Below are positions 32,348-42,015 of a DNA stretch of 45,266 nt, piece after piece. The stretch covers positions 1 through 45,266 of the forward strand of contig JAOPYO010000176.1 of NCBI GenBank assembly GCA_025964575.1. The letters run 5' to 3'. This stretch comes from Actinomycetes bacterium (GTDB taxonomy: Bacteria > Actinomycetota > Actinomycetes > Streptosporangiales > Streptosporangiaceae). The notes under the pieces are model-generated. The model was not told where the DNA came from and made no database searches. It saw nothing but the letters and a program-made list of their open reading frames with translations. The translations under genes and the position numbers were made by a program. How positions within the stretch are numbered: the stretch's first letter is position 1; the number at the start of each line of letters is the position of its first letter.

Positions 32348-33973
32348 TCAGGCCAGGGTGGCTCTGCCGACCTCGGCCATGGTGGTCTCAGTGGACGAGG
32401 TGTCCCAGTGAACGGAGGCCTTCCGGCCGTCGATCTCCATCGTCGCGAGTGCGTTGTCGAACGTGGGCCGCCGGGTCAGCTTCCACCGGAGGGGAGGCTC
32501 GGGCACCCGGGCCAGCTTCGCCATCAGCCGTACGGGAGCGGACGTCACCCGCCAGGAGGCCGCTACGTTCGCCCACTTGAAGAACCCCTTCAGTGGGTTG
32601 CGCATCGGAGAACACACCACCTGATAGATCGGCAGCCCACGCACCTTGGCCAGGTAGGAGTAGTGCACGTCGCCGGAGAGGAACGAGATGCTCGCCGGGG
32701 CGACTCCGCGGTCGCCCCGTGCCACCGCGGACACCGCCTCGGCGACCAACCGGAACGAGGTCTCGAACGCCGCCCAGTGCTCCAGATCGGCGGCCTGGCG
32801 CACCTTCTCCCCGAACTCCACACCGCGCCGCCCCCACGCTCCGCGGGCCACCGCCTCGTTCCACGATTCGGTGTGATGGATGGACGGCGGCAGCAGATAG
32901 GGCAGTGAGCTGGCGATGAGCAGATGGTCGACACCGCCGGTGCACTGGGCGTCGAACCAGGCCTGCTCCTCGTCGTCCAGCATCGCGCGCCGGTCGGCGG
33001 TCAGCAGCCGGGAGCAGCGGCTGTCGATGACGATGAGCCGGGTGTCGCCGAGGTCGTGGGCATAGCTCCATCGGGTGCTGGCCGGCTCCTGGTCAGCCCG
33101 TTCGGCGAACTCGTCCACGGACTTTCCGGCGTCCTCGGTTCCGCTCACTACGGCCGCGTACAGCGGATCGGCGGCGCGGTCGGCCGGGGACAGGTTGCCC
33201 AGGTGCTGATAGACCCAGTACGACCCGATGCCGCCGATGATGCGCTGCCGCCACCAGGGCCGCGCCGAGATCTGCTGCCGCCAGGTGTACGAGGTGTTCC
33301 AGTCGTCGCGGACGTCATGGTCGTCGAAGATGGTCAGACTGGGCAGGGTGGAGAGCAGCCAGCGCACGGCGGGGTCCTCGCCCCAGGCCAGTCGGTACAG
33401 TTCGGTGTACTCCTCGAAGTCGGCGATCTCATCGTGCGGCTCCGCGGTGATGTCGCGCCGGGTCCGGATGAACTCGCGCAGCCGCTCGCCGGTGCTGTCC
33501 GCGTACACCTGATCGCCGATCATCAGCAGCACGCTCGGCCAGGCGTCGGAGGCCGCCCCCTCATCCGTGACGCCACCGCCGGCAGCCAGTTGGTGGGCGA
33601 ACGCCGACAGTGCGTCGATGCCGTGCGTCGCGATGGAGGCCGGGGCCACCCGGCACGAGCCGAACGTCACCCGCAGTGGCGCGCCGGGGCCGCCCAGCGT
33701 ACGGAGCCGGCTGACAGGGAAGGGCGACTGCGGCTCCGGCCAGACCTTCTCCCCGTCGAGGCTCACTTCGTAGGGCGTCGCCGACCCCGGCTCGAGTCCG
33801 TCCACCTCCACCAGCGCGTAGTGGTGACCGTGCACGGTGAACGTGCGGGCGGTGAACGGACCGCGCTCGTCGCAGGAGACGTGGACCTCGCAGGGTTGCT
33901 CGGTCTCCACCCAGACGGTCGCGGTCCGTTCACCGACGTGACGGAGCAGGGGGCCAAGCACCAATCGGCTCAT
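32348..33973 (-). CDS. PhoD-like metallophosphoesterase (alkaline phosphatase D family), cytoplasmic
   Basis: A 541-residue PhoD-family protein. An N-terminal beta-sandwich (LLRHVGERTATVWVETEQPC) precedes the catalytic domain with FGSCRVAP, VLLMIGDQVYADSTG, IFDDHDVRDDWN (metal-ligand Asp/His set) and SFLSGDVHYSYLAKV. Most PhoD proteins carry a Tat signal; none is present here, so it should act in the cytoplasm, and the substrate is unknown (phosphodiester or nucleic-acid-related). ATG 33973 has a GGAAGCAGG-type site. It is 34 bases after the RNA ligase gene on the same strand, strongly suggesting co-transcription. Confidence 0.88.
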   Translation of the reverse strand: MSRLVLGPLLRHVGERTATVWVETEQPCEVHVSCDERGPFTARTFTVHGHHYALVEVDGLEPGSATPYEVSLDGEKVWPEPQSPFPVSRLRTLGGPGAPLRVTFGSCRVAPASIATHGIDALSAFAHQLAAGGGVTDEGAASDAWPSVLLMIGDQVYADSTGERLREFIRTRRDITAEPHDEIADFEEYTELYRLAWGEDPAVRWLLSTLPSLTIFDDHDVRDDWNTSYTWRQQISARPWWRQRIIGGIGSYWVYQHLGNLSPADRAADPLYAAVVSGTEDAGKSVDEFAERADQEPASTRWSYAHDLGDTRLIVIDSRCSRLLTADRRAMLDDEEQAWFDAQCTGGVDHLLIASSLPYLLPPSIHHTESWNEAVARGAWGRRGVEFGEKVRQAADLEHWAAFETSFRLVAEAVSAVARGDRGVAPASISFLSGDVHYSYLAKVRGLPIYQVVCSPMRNPLKGFFKWANVAASWRVTSAPVRLMAKLARVPEPPLRWKLTRRPTFDNALATMEIDGRKASVHWDTSSTETTMAEVGRATLA

Positions 33974-34007
33974 AACCTGCTTCCCTATCACGGCGGGACA
34001 GGAGCGG

Positions 34008-35081
34008 TCATTCGTACTCGGTGCCGCCCTTGCGGATGAGATAGACCGGCGACACGAACTTGGCGATGGCGCGGCCGCCGGTGATCGGGCTGTAGCGGTC
34101 ACGGGCAGGCCGTACGACCAGTCCTTCACGCAGGTGGGTGGCCTTGCCGGACACGGTTTCCCGGCCGGTGGCCAACTCCATCAGCGCTGACTCGTCGTAC
34201 GGACCGGTGTAGAGCCGCGGCACCTCCGGCAACTCGACCTTGCGGAGCAGATCGATCAGCTCGTCGGGGTCCAGCCACCGCACCTCGCCATTGCCCGACG
34301 CCGCCGCCACGTCGAAGATCGCGTAGCCCGGCAGCGCACCTCTGGCGCTGGTGCCGTAGTGCAGGTCCTGCACGCCCTGCCCGAACACCTCGCCGAAGAC
34401 ACCGACCCGGTCCACGCCCAGCAGCTCGCCGATCCGTGCCGCCTTCGCGGGCACGTCGTAGGCCTCGATCGCGCGCCAATAGAGGTTCGCCGGGTTGGCG
34501 ATCGCCAGTCGCTTGCCGCCGAACCCCTTGGAAGAGACGTAAGGCTCGCCCCCGACCAGGGAGAACAGGCAGGCGGAACCGTGGACCTTCTCGGTCGCGG
34601 TGATCGGCTCGCCCGGCTCGAAGATGCCGGGATAGCGCTTGATGTCCTCGATCTCGATCCACGGAATCAGGTCGGGCGCCTGGACCATCTCGCCGGCCAT
34701 GTGCACCGGGATCTCCGGCACCCATTTGGTGACACCGAGCTCCTCGGCGAAGTTCCGCCCGCCGGCTTGGGCCTGCGCCAGGTCGAAGTTATCCACAGCC
34801 TGTGGACGACAAACGATGCCCTGCGACAGTTCGCCGCGCAGCCGTACGGCCTTGACCCGGTTCTTCTGTGACCCCGCGAGCTTGCCGGTGAGCCCGAGCT
34901 CCTCGATCAGCGCTTCGGGCAGCAGTGAGCCTTCCGGGATGTACAGGGCCCAGTCGCCGGTGCGGTACTGCCCCTTGGCGACCACGGCCCGGTAGAGCCC
35001 GACCTGAGCCAGTTCCAGCGCGTCGGCGTTGTCGTGCGGATGAATCGTCAGCTGCTCCGCGGTGACCCGAAGCGTCGACAT
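34008..35081 (-). CDS. Rnl5-type RNA ligase (DraRnl/DRB0094 family)
   Basis: A 357-residue nucleotidyltransferase. The OB-fold-like N-terminal region (TLRVTAEQLTIHPHDNADAL, then YIPEGSLLPEALIEELGL) is typical of Rnl5. Motif I is TATEKVHGSAC (Lys165, the AMP-accepting lysine), motif III VGVFGEVFG (Glu231), motif IV REGLVVRP (Glu319) and motif V AIAKFVS (Lys341). DraRnl from Deinococcus seals 3'-OH/5'-phosphate nicks in duplexes with RNA; the role in actinomycetes is open. All key residues are present, so activity is likely. ATG 35081 has AAAGGGA upstream. It heads the ligase-PhoD pair; the NYN putative RNase lies downstream on the same strand. Confidence 0.92.
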   Translation of the reverse strand: MSTLRVTAEQLTIHPHDNADALELAQVGLYRAVVAKGQYRTGDWALYIPEGSLLPEALIEELGLTGKLAGSQKNRVKAVRLRGELSQGIVCRPQAVDNFDLAQAQAGGRNFAEELGVTKWVPEIPVHMAGEMVQAPDLIPWIEIEDIKRYPGIFEPGEPITATEKVHGSACLFSLVGGEPYVSSKGFGGKRLAIANPANLYWRAIEAYDVPAKAARIGELLGVDRVGVFGEVFGQGVQDLHYGTSARGALPGYAIFDVAAASGNGEVRWLDPDELIDLLRKVELPEVPRLYTGPYDESALMELATGRETVSGKATHLREGLVVRPARDRYSPITGGRAIAKFVSPVYLIRKGGTEYE

Positions 35082-35169
35082 GGGAGTCCCTTTCTGCTGG
35101 GCGGCTCAACCAGGCTGGCAGCCCGGACAGGTGCCAGGCAAAGTGTTTTCGCCGGGGCGGTGGGTCCGG

Positions 35170-36723
35170 TCAGCAGCGGTGGGAATTGCTGAGGGGGGCG
35201 TGGGTGGAATTGGGATCGGTGCGCCAACCGACCGCCCAGATCTCGCCCGCGCGTGCGGTGGCGCCGCGCAGGAATCCGCCGGGTGTGCTGGGGCTGGTCA
35301 GCGTGCTCCAGGACGAGCCGTTCCAGTGCTGGATGAGTTGTGACCCGGTGGCCTCACCGGTGTTGCCGCGGACGCCGAAGAGCCAGACGTCGCGGTCGGC
35401 CGGCGCCACCACACTGAACACGCTGCTGTCGCCCGGGTCGGGCGGGACGTTGGTCGACCAGGCGGTGCCGTTGAAGTGCGCGGCCAGCGGATGGCTTTGG
35501 CCCGCGCCGTCGACGTAGCCGCCGGCCGCCCAAACATCGGTGGACGACCGGGCCCAGACACCGGTGAGGTTCATGGTGGTACCGGGGTCACCAGGGCTGG
35601 CGACGATGCTCCAGGTTGTGCCGTTCCAGTGCTCCGAGAGCGTGCGGTTGCCGAGCCGGCCGACCGCCCAGACGTCGCTCGGCCCGCTGCCGTGGATACC
35701 GAGCAGCAGGGCGCGCTCAGTGGTGTCCGGGATGTGAACCGGAACCCAATCGGTCCCGTTCCAGTGCAGGACGAGCCCCTTCAGCGGACCAGAGCCGGTG
35801 CTGGTGTAGCCGACGGCCCAGGCTTCCTGCGGATTGGGTGCCCATACCGACACCAGGTAGTTGATCCTCGTACCCGGGTTGGGGCTGGACGTCCGGGTCC
35901 ATCGGGTTCCGTCCCACCGCAGAATCAGGGTCTGGTAATGACCGTCCAGGACCGAGACGCCGACGGCCCAGGCCAGTGTTCTGCTGGGGGCGGTCACGCC
36001 CAGCAGCTTGCTCCGGCTGTCGGGACGCGGTGTAGCGATGGCGGACCAGGTGCGGCCGTTCCAGTGTTCGGCCAGTCCATGACTGGCGTCGGGTCCCGAC
36101 GTACCGTTGCCGGTGGTCCCGACGGCCCACACGTCGTCGTGGGCGGCGCTCGCCACGGCGGCGAGGGTGCCGCCCGGTGCGCTGGAGGCGGGTACGGAGT
36201 CGTTCCGCCAGACGGGAACGCATGCCGGCGGAACGTGGGTGGGTTGCTGTGTTTGCCCGCTGGTCGGGTGCGGGGTGATCTGCGAGGTCACGGTCGGCGC
36301 GATAACGGTCGGCGCGATAGTGGGTGAGCTGGTCCCGGGCCTCACATGACTGGGGCTGGGACCGGGGGTGGTGAGTACGGGGCTGGGGCTGCTCGCTGCG
36401 AGTGAGGGAGATCCGAAAGGAACCGGAGTCGGGAGAGCGGTGGCCGAGGACTGAGCGGTCACCCTCGGCGGTTCGGCGGTCGTGGCCTTCGGGGGAGAGG
36501 ACACCGAGCCGCCGACGAGGACGGCGGCGGCTGCGGTGACCAGCACGATGACCGCGCCCCCGATCCGGAACAACGCGGGATGGTTCTGCGCCATCAGGAT
36601 CACGCCGGAGAGGCCGGGCACCCGGGTGGCACCGCTGGCCGCGACCTGGTGGATCCGTTCGATGACGCGCCGGACGAGGCGGGCAAGGCCGGCCACTGGA
36701 CGTGCATGGCGAGGCGTCGGCAT
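35170..36723 (-). CDS. Membrane-anchored seven-bladed beta-propeller protein
   Basis: About 517 residues: a short basic cytoplasmic start, one membrane helix (about 50-72, IGGAVIVLVTAAAAVLVGG), a Ser/Pro/Thr-rich spacer (about 73-175), then repeats of the type D/A-V-W-A-V-G ... H-W-N-G-x-x-W-S, about 45-50 residues each. I count six complete repeats and a final half (GEIWAVGWRTD). The missing strand is supplied by VPVWRNDSVPASSAPGG before repeat 1, so the ring closes as a 'Velcro' blade; Cys in PPACVPVW and the terminal Cys could lock it by a disulfide. Function is unknown, perhaps ligand or wall sensing. ATG 36723 has AAGGAG upstream. It may be transcribed downstream of vapC. Confidence 0.8.
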   Translation of the reverse strand: MPTPRHARPVAGLARLVRRVIERIHQVAASGATRVPGLSGVILMAQNHPALFRIGGAVIVLVTAAAAVLVGGSVSSPPKATTAEPPRVTAQSSATALPTPVPFGSPSLAASSPSPVLTTPGPSPSHVRPGTSSPTIAPTVIAPTVTSQITPHPTSGQTQQPTHVPPACVPVWRNDSVPASSAPGGTLAAVASAAHDDVWAVGTTGNGTSGPDASHGLAEHWNGRTWSAIATPRPDSRSKLLGVTAPSRTLAWAVGVSVLDGHYQTLILRWDGTRWTRTSSPNPGTRINYLVSVWAPNPQEAWAVGYTSTGSGPLKGLVLHWNGTDWVPVHIPDTTERALLLGIHGSGPSDVWAVGRLGNRTLSEHWNGTTWSIVASPGDPGTTMNLTGVWARSSTDVWAAGGYVDGAGQSHPLAAHFNGTAWSTNVPPDPGDSSVFSVVAPADRDVWLFGVRGNTGEATGSQLIQHWNGSSWSTLTSPSTPGGFLRGATARAGEIWAVGWRTDPNSTHAPLSNSHRC

Positions 36724-36849
36724 TGCGCTCTCCTTGCTAGGGGATTGGTCCGCGACATGGCCCAGGCCGCAATCGGCCAACTCGCCCAAGTCACCGGAGA
36801 CGCCTACGTGCACCGCCGCGCGATCGAAGCGCGTCCGGTGGGTGGGTGC

Positions 36850-37221
36850 CTACACGTGCAGAAGTGAAACGTCGTACTTCTGGATCTCGCCGTCACGAGT
36901 GACCAGCGTGAGGCCTTCGCATTGCGCCTGTGCGATGAGCATGCGGTCAAAGGGGTCACAGTGAATGGGAGGAAGCCGACCTGCTCGTATGGCGTGGCGG
37001 GAGGTGATCGGCAGTTCGCGTAGTTCGCTACCGGCGACTCGTTCCGGCAGATCCGGGGGTCCGATCTTGCCGAGCGCCTGCTTGATGGTGAGTTCCCAGG
37101 TCGTCGCCGCGCTCACGAACACGTCCAACTCAGAGTCGATCCGATCCTTGATGTCCTCCGCCAGTCCCGGTTCGTCCGCCAGCCACCAGAGGACGACGTG
37201 GGTGTCCAGGAGCAGACTCAT
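36850..37221 (-). CDS. VapC-like PIN-domain toxin
   Basis: A 123-residue PIN domain. Acidic residues of the active site: Asp6 (LLLDTHVVLWW), Glu43 (TTWELTIK), Asp92 (DPFDRMLIAQ) and Asp110 (TRDGEIQKY). It is an endoribonuclease that acts on tRNA or mRNA unless bound by its antitoxin. The start overlaps the antitoxin stop by four bases (ATGA), so translation is coupled. It lies 126 bases before the propeller gene on the same strand. Confidence 0.93.
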   Translation of the reverse strand: MSLLLDTHVVLWWLADEPGLAEDIKDRIDSELDVFVSAATTWELTIKQALGKIGPPDLPERVAGSELRELPITSRHAIRAGRLPPIHCDPFDRMLIAQAQCEGLTLVTRDGEIQKYDVSLLHV

Positions 37222-37469
37222 GAGTCCATCCCAAAGTCGGCAGCGATGGCGGCGTTGGTCTCGGCCGAGTCCCAGTCGTCGGCGAGGACGAGCTTTCCCT
37301 TCAGCGAGCCGCGGCCAGTGCGCTGCACGCTGGTGTTGAGGGGCACTACCTTCGCCACCGGTTTGCCGGCCCTGCTGATGACGACCTCGCCGCCCCGCTC
37401 GACCTGTTCGATGATCCGCGAGAGCTGCGTTTTGGCCTCGTGGATGTTGTATTGCTCGACTGCGCCCAT
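37218..37469 (-). CDS. Phd/YefM-type antitoxin (VapB partner)
   Basis: An 83-residue protein starting EQYNIHEAKTQLSRIIEQVE, the Phd/YefM DNA-binding fold, followed by a C-terminal toxin-binding tail (ADDWDSAETNAAIAADFGMDS, Asp-rich). It neutralises the PIN protein and represses the operon. ATG 37469 has GGAGG seven bases upstream. The palindrome at 37500-37516 is its probable operator. Confidence 0.92.
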   Translation of the reverse strand: MGAVEQYNIHEAKTQLSRIIEQVERGGEVVISRAGKPVAKVVPLNTSVQRTGRGSLKGKLVLADDWDSAETNAAIAADFGMDS

Positions 37470-37499
37470 GTCCCCGCCTCCGGCTGGACGAACATTCTG

Positions 37500-37516
37500 A
37501 CTAGACTAAGTCTAGT
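37500..37516. promoter_or_regulatory. Antitoxin operator palindrome
   Basis: ACTAGACT, a central A, then AGTCTAGT: perfect 8-bp arms, 31 bases before the antitoxin ATG. It overlaps promoter-like TAGACT/TAGTCT sequences, fitting autorepression by a Phd-type dimer. Confidence 0.7.
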
Positions 37517-37579
37517 TCATGTGATGGAGACCGGTCAGCTGTTCTTCGGGCGCGCGAACACGTACGGATTTCTGGTTGC

Positions 37580-38437
37580 TCACGCCAGGTTGACCGGGTG
37601 AGGATGGCGGGTTCCTGGGGCCAGCCCGGCGAGCAGGCGCAGACAGTCTGCGGCCTCGGATCCAGGCGGGGCACTGTAGATGATCAATGCCAGGTCTGGG
37701 TCGTCGGGGGCTCGCATGGAGATGTAGTCGAGGGCCAGCTCGCCGGTGAGCGGGTGACGGAAGTGCTTGCGCCCGCGGGTCCTGCCACGGACATCGTGAT
37801 CGGCCCAGAGCCGGCGGAAGTCGTCGCTGCCCTTGGAGAGCTCATCGATGAGTTCCGCCAGCTGAGGATCGTTCGGGTGGCGTCCGGCGTCCAGCCGCAG
37901 GTTGGCGATGGTCTCGCGGGCCTTGTGCTCCCAGTCGGGAAATACGTCTCTGGCAACCGGGTCGAGGAAGGTCAGCCGGGCCATGTTGCGCTCTGCAGGG
38001 GCCTGAGCGGGGAAGTCGATGACCAGGGTCCGGGCCAGGTCGTTCCAGGCCAGCACGTCCAGCCGCCGTCCGATGACGTACGCGGGAACGCTGGTGATGG
38101 CGGCGAGGGCCTGCCGCAGCTCTGGGCCGACCTGCTGGGTCGGTGCGGGATCGGCCTGCCCGGGAGCGGCGAGATTGCGCAGGTGAGCGCGTTCGTCAGA
38201 ATCGAGGCGCAGAGCGCCGGCGACCGCGTCCAGCACGTCCGCGGACACGTTGCGGGCACGCCCCTGCTCCAGGCGGGTGTAGTAGTCGACGCTGACCCCG
38301 GCCACCTGGGCGAGTTCCTCCCGGCGCAGTCCCGGGACGCGCCGCTGGCCGCCGAACGGGGCGGCACCGATGTCCTCGGGCCGCAACCGGGCGCGCCGCG
38401 TACGCAGAAACTCCCCGAGCTGTCCGTCCTGTTGCAT
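37580..38437 (-). CDS. XRE-family regulator with MmyB-like ligand domain
   Basis: About 285 residues. The N-terminal HTH (LGEFLRTRRARLRPEDIG, then VPGLRREELAQVAGVSVDYYTRLEQGRARN) is followed by a large domain with LRQALAAITSVPAYVIGRRLDVLAWN and the ...LIIYSAPPGSEAADCL end, the MmyB-like layout. Such regulators control divergent metabolic genes in response to small hydrophobic ligands. ATG 38437 has GGAAG close upstream. It is divergent from the dienelactone-hydrolase homologue at 38591. Confidence 0.88.
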   Translation of the reverse strand: MQQDGQLGEFLRTRRARLRPEDIGAAPFGGQRRVPGLRREELAQVAGVSVDYYTRLEQGRARNVSADVLDAVAGALRLDSDERAHLRNLAAPGQADPAPTQQVGPELRQALAAITSVPAYVIGRRLDVLAWNDLARTLVIDFPAQAPAERNMARLTFLDPVARDVFPDWEHKARETIANLRLDAGRHPNDPQLAELIDELSKGSDDFRRLWADHDVRGRTRGRKHFRHPLTGELALDYISMRAPDDPDLALIIYSAPPGSEAADCLRLLAGLAPGTRHPHPVNLA

Positions 38438-38590
38438 GACTTCCGAAACGGTGTGGGTTGGTCGGTTGTTCCTGGTCCTGGCAGACCCCGGCAGGATGTT
38501 CCTGGGCTGACCAGAGCACTGGATGATCTCGTCCGGGTACCACAGGATGAATGACCGGGGCTGACCGCCAGGCCCAGGCAGGAGATTCCC

Positions 38591-39349
38591 ATGCAGTACG
38601 ACATCGTCAGCGAGCACCTCGGGCTCCCGGTCGAGGATGGAACGATGGGCGCCTACCTTGCGAGGCCCACGGCGCCGGGCCGCTATCCCGGAGTGATTGT
38701 CGGCTTCGAGATGTTCGGTCTGACCTCGTACATCCGGAATATGACCGAGCGCATCGCCCAGCTCGGGTACGTCGCCATCGCACCTGACTTCTACCACCGC
38801 GTCGCCCCGGGCATCGAACTCGCCGCCTCCCCAGAAGGCCGCAGCCGGGGGTTCGAACTGCTGGAACAGGTGACCCGGCCCGGCGTGCTGAGCGACCTAC
38901 GGGCCGCGATCACCTATCTCCGGGACAGCATGGGTACGTCCCCGAAGACCGGGATGGTCGGGTTCAGCTTCGGGGGTCACATCGCCTACTTCGCCGCCAC
39001 CCAGCTGGATCTGGCCGCGACCGCCGCCTTCTATCCGGGCTGGCTCCCGACCACCGACATCGCCCTCAGCCGCCCCGAACCCACCCTGTCGCTCGCCCCC
39101 GGCATCGCGAAGCACGACGGCCGCCTGCTGATCTTGGTCGGAGATCAGGACCATGCCGTTTCCGCCGACCAGACCCGGCGGATCGGCGAAGAGCTCAGCG
39201 CCGCAGACGTACGCCATGAGCTGGTCGTCTACCCCGGCACCCCGCATGGTTTCGCCTGCGACGAGCGCGACACGTTCCGCCCGGCCGTCGCCGAAGACGC
39301 CTGGCGGCGCGTCGGCGCGCTACTCGCCGCCGAGCTCTCGGCCGGGTAG
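38591..39349 (+). CDS. Dienelactone hydrolase homologue with Ser nucleophile
   Basis: A 252-residue DLH-fold protein. The catalytic triad appears as Ser126 (GMVGFSFGGH), Asp185 (LVGDQDHAV) and His219 (PGTPHGF); true dienelactone hydrolases have Cys at the nucleophile position. Glu40 (GFEMFG) matches the residue that activates the Cys in DLH. The Ser version suggests an esterase activity different from the classical enzyme. ATG 38591 has AGGAG upstream. Divergent from the XRE gene, which is the likely regulator. Confidence 0.9.
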   Translation: MQYDIVSEHLGLPVEDGTMGAYLARPTAPGRYPGVIVGFEMFGLTSYIRNMTERIAQLGYVAIAPDFYHRVAPGIELAASPEGRSRGFELLEQVTRPGVLSDLRAAITYLRDSMGTSPKTGMVGFSFGGHIAYFAATQLDLAATAAFYPGWLPTTDIALSRPEPTLSLAPGIAKHDGRLLILVGDQDHAVSADQTRRIGEELSAADVRHELVVYPGTPHGFACDERDTFRPAVAEDAWRRVGALLAAELSAG

Positions 39350-39405
39350 ACGCCCAGCAGTTCGTCAGAACAGGATCTCCACAGGCCACCACGGATCCCT
39401 GGAGG

Positions 39406-41982
39406 TCAGCCGGACGTGACGACCAGCCTGTCGGCGGCCTCGTCGAGATCGACGATGACCTCCTGGCCGTCGCGGATCTCGCCGGCCAGGAGCGCGCGGG
39501 CGAGTTGGTCGCCGATCGCGGACTGGACGAGCCGCCGGAGCGGGCGCGCGCCGTACAGCGGGTCGTATCCGGTGAGCGCCAGCCATTCGCGGGCGGCGGG
39601 CGTCACGGTCAGCCTGAGCTGCCGGGCGGCGAGTCGCCGGGCCAGTTGGTCGACCTGCAGATCCACGATCCGGGTGAGTTCCTCGGTGGACAGCGCATCG
39701 AAGATGATCACGTCGTCGAGCCGGTTGAGGAACTCCGGCTTGAACACCCCCCGCACCATGGTCATGACGGCTTCGCGCTTGGCGCCGTTCTCCAGCGCCT
39801 GGTCGACGAGGAACTGCGAGCCCAGGTTCGAGGTCATGATCAGGATGGTGTTGCGGAAGTCGACCGTACGGCCCTGGCCATCGGTCAGTCGGCCGTCGTC
39901 CAGCACCTGGAGCAGCACGTCGAACACCTCGGGGTGCGCCTTCTCCACCTCGTCGAGCAGGACGACCGTGTACGGCCTGCGGCGGACCGCCTCGGTGAGC
40001 TGGCCGCCCTCCTCGTATCCGACATAGCCGGGTGGCGCACCGACCAGGCGGGCCACCGAGTGCTTCTCGGAGTATTCGCTCATGTCGATACGGGTCATCG
40101 CCCGCTCGTCGTCGAACAGGAAGTCCGCCAGGGCCTTGGCCAGCTCGGTCTTGCCGACCCCGGTCGGGCCCAGAAACAGGAACGAGCCGGTCGGCCGGTC
40201 CGGATCCGCGATGCCCGCACGAGATCGCCGTACGGCATCGGACACCGCCCGGACGGCGTCTGACTGGCCGACCAGGCGCTGGCCGAGTTCGTCCTCCATG
40301 CGCAGCAGCTTGGCGGTCTCGCCCTCGAGCAGCCGGCCGGCCGGGATGCCGGTCCAGGCCGCCACCACGTCGGCCACGTCATCGGGACCGACCTGCTCCT
40401 TGACCATGGCGTCGCGGTTCTCGACGGCCTCCGAGGCGGCGGCGATCTCCTTCTCCAGGGCCGGGATCTCGCCGTAGGTGAGCCGGGCGGAGGTCTCCAG
40501 ATCGCCGTCGCGCTGGGCCCGCTCGGCCTCACCGCGGAGCTGGTCCAGGCGCTTCTTGAGCTCACCGACCTTGTTGAGACCGGCCTTCTCCTGCTCCCAA
40601 CGGCCGACCAGGGCGTTGAGCTGCTCCTGCTTGTCGGCCAGATCCTTGCGCAGCCGCTGCAGCCGCTGCTTGGAGGCCTCGTCGGACTCCTTGGAGAGTG
40701 CCAGTTCCTCCATCTTGAGCCGGTCCACGGAGCGCTGAAGTTCGTCGATCTCCAGCGGACGGGAGTCGATCTCCATCCGGAGTCTCGAGGCCGCCTCGTC
40801 CACGAGGTCGATGGCCTTGTCGGGCAGGAACCGCGCGGTGATGTAGCGATCGGACAGCGTCGCGGCCGCCACCAGTGCGGCGTCGGCGATCTGTACCTGG
40901 TGGTGCGCCTCGTAGCGGCCCTTGAGACCACGCAGGATGGCGATGGTGTCCTCGACCGTCGGCTCACCGACGAAGACCTGCTGGAACCGCCGCTCCAGGG
41001 CGGCGTCCTTCTCGATCCGCTCCCGGTATTCGTCCAGCGTGGTCGCGCCGATCATGCGCAGTTCGCCACGGGCCAACATCGGCTTGAGCATGTTGCCGGC
41101 GTCCATGGCGCCTTCGGCCGCGCCCGCGCCGACCATGGTGTGCAACTCGTCGATGAACGTGATGACCTGGCCGTTGCTCTCCTTGATCTCGTTGAGCACG
41201 GCCTTGAGGCGCTCCTCGAATTCGCCGCGGAACTTGGCGCCCGCGACCATCGCGCTCAGGTCCAGCGAGATCAGCCGCTTGCCGCGCAGTGACTCGGGCA
41301 CGTCGGCCGCGACGATGCGCTGCGCCAGACCCTCGACCACGGCGGTCTTGCCGACGCCCGGTTCCCCGATCAGCACGGGGTTGTTCTTGGTGCGCCGGCT
41401 GAGGACCTGGACGACACGGCGGATCTCGGCGTCCCGGCCGATCACCGGGTCGATCTTGCCCTCGCGGGCCCGCTCAGTGAGGTCCACGCCGTACTTGCTG
41501 AGGGACTGGTAGGTCCCTTCGGGGTTCTCGCTGGTCACCCGCGCATGCCCGCGGACCTTCTCGAACGCGTCGAGCAATGCCTGCGGCGTCGCCCCGGCCT
41601 CGCGCAGCAGGGTCGCGATGGGGCCGCCGTCGGTGGCCAGCCCGACCAGCAGGTGCTCGGTCGAGACGTACTCGTCCTCGAGCTGTTTGGCGCGGTTCGC
41701 GGAGGTGTTGAGCACGACCAGCAGCTGGCGGGACATCTGTGGCGCGCCGACCGTCGAACCGGCGGCCTTGGGGAGTTCGGCGAGCTTCTCTTCGGCCTTC
41801 CGCCGCAGCGCCTGCCAGTCGGCCCCGACGGCCTCCAGCAGCGGTACGGCGGTGCCCTCGCTCTGGCCCAGCAGGGCCACCAGCAGATGCGGGGGCTCCA
41901 CCTGGGGGTTGCCCTCGGTCGCAGCCCGCCTGACTCCCGCAGACAGGGCCTCCTGGCTCCTCTGCGTCAGCTTGTAATCCAC
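39406..41982 (-). CDS. clpB: ATP-dependent disaggregase ClpB
   Basis: An 858-residue Hsp100 protein. N-terminal Clp repeats ([15 protein letters not shown] and [13 protein letters not shown]), first AAA+ module with [15 protein letters not shown], a coiled-coil M-domain (about residues 400-520, many Glu/Lys/Leu, e.g. [15 protein letters not shown]) and a second AAA+ module with [17 protein letters not shown]. It works with DnaK to resolve aggregates. GTG 41982 begins [10 protein letters not shown]. It is the last gene after hspR, with a hairpin in the 74-base gap. I see no HAIR-type repeat (CTTGAGT...ACTCAAG) directly upstream, so it may depend on the upstream operon promoter. Confidence 0.97.
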   Translation of the reverse strand: MDYKLTQRSQEALSAGVRRAATEGNPQVEPPHLLVALLGQSEGTAVPLLEAVGADWQALRRKAEEKLAELPKAAGSTVGAPQMSRQLLVVLNTSANRAKQLEDEYVSTEHLLVGLATDGGPIATLLREAGATPQALLDAFEKVRGHARVTSENPEGTYQSLSKYGVDLTERAREGKIDPVIGRDAEIRRVVQVLSRRTKNNPVLIGEPGVGKTAVVEGLAQRIVAADVPESLRGKRLISLDLSAMVAGAKFRGEFEERLKAVLNEIKESNGQVITFIDELHTMVGAGAAEGAMDAGNMLKPMLARGELRMIGATTLDEYRERIEKDAALERRFQQVFVGEPTVEDTIAILRGLKGRYEAHHQVQIADAALVAAATLSDRYITARFLPDKAIDLVDEAASRLRMEIDSRPLEIDELQRSVDRLKMEELALSKESDEASKQRLQRLRKDLADKQEQLNALVGRWEQEKAGLNKVGELKKRLDQLRGEAERAQRDGDLETSARLTYGEIPALEKEIAAASEAVENRDAMVKEQVGPDDVADVVAAWTGIPAGRLLEGETAKLLRMEDELGQRLVGQSDAVRAVSDAVRRSRAGIADPDRPTGSFLFLGPTGVGKTELAKALADFLFDDERAMTRIDMSEYSEKHSVARLVGAPPGYVGYEEGGQLTEAVRRRPYTVVLLDEVEKAHPEVFDVLLQVLDDGRLTDGQGRTVDFRNTILIMTSNLGSQFLVDQALENGAKREAVMTMVRGVFKPEFLNRLDDVIIFDALSTEELTRIVDLQVDQLARRLAARQLRLTVTPAAREWLALTGYDPLYGARPLRRLVQSAIGDQLARALLAGEIRDGQEVIVDLDEAADRLVVTSG

Positions 41983-42015
41983 GTGAATCCCGCTTCCCGT
42001 CCTGCATGTCCCGGC

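Noticed and set aside
36756..36866. Plus-strand 36-residue frame (MAQAAIGQLAQVTGDAYV) between the propeller and vapC genes
   Set aside because: Looks protein-like but lacks a ribosome site and is overlapped by the vapC end; at most a fragment.
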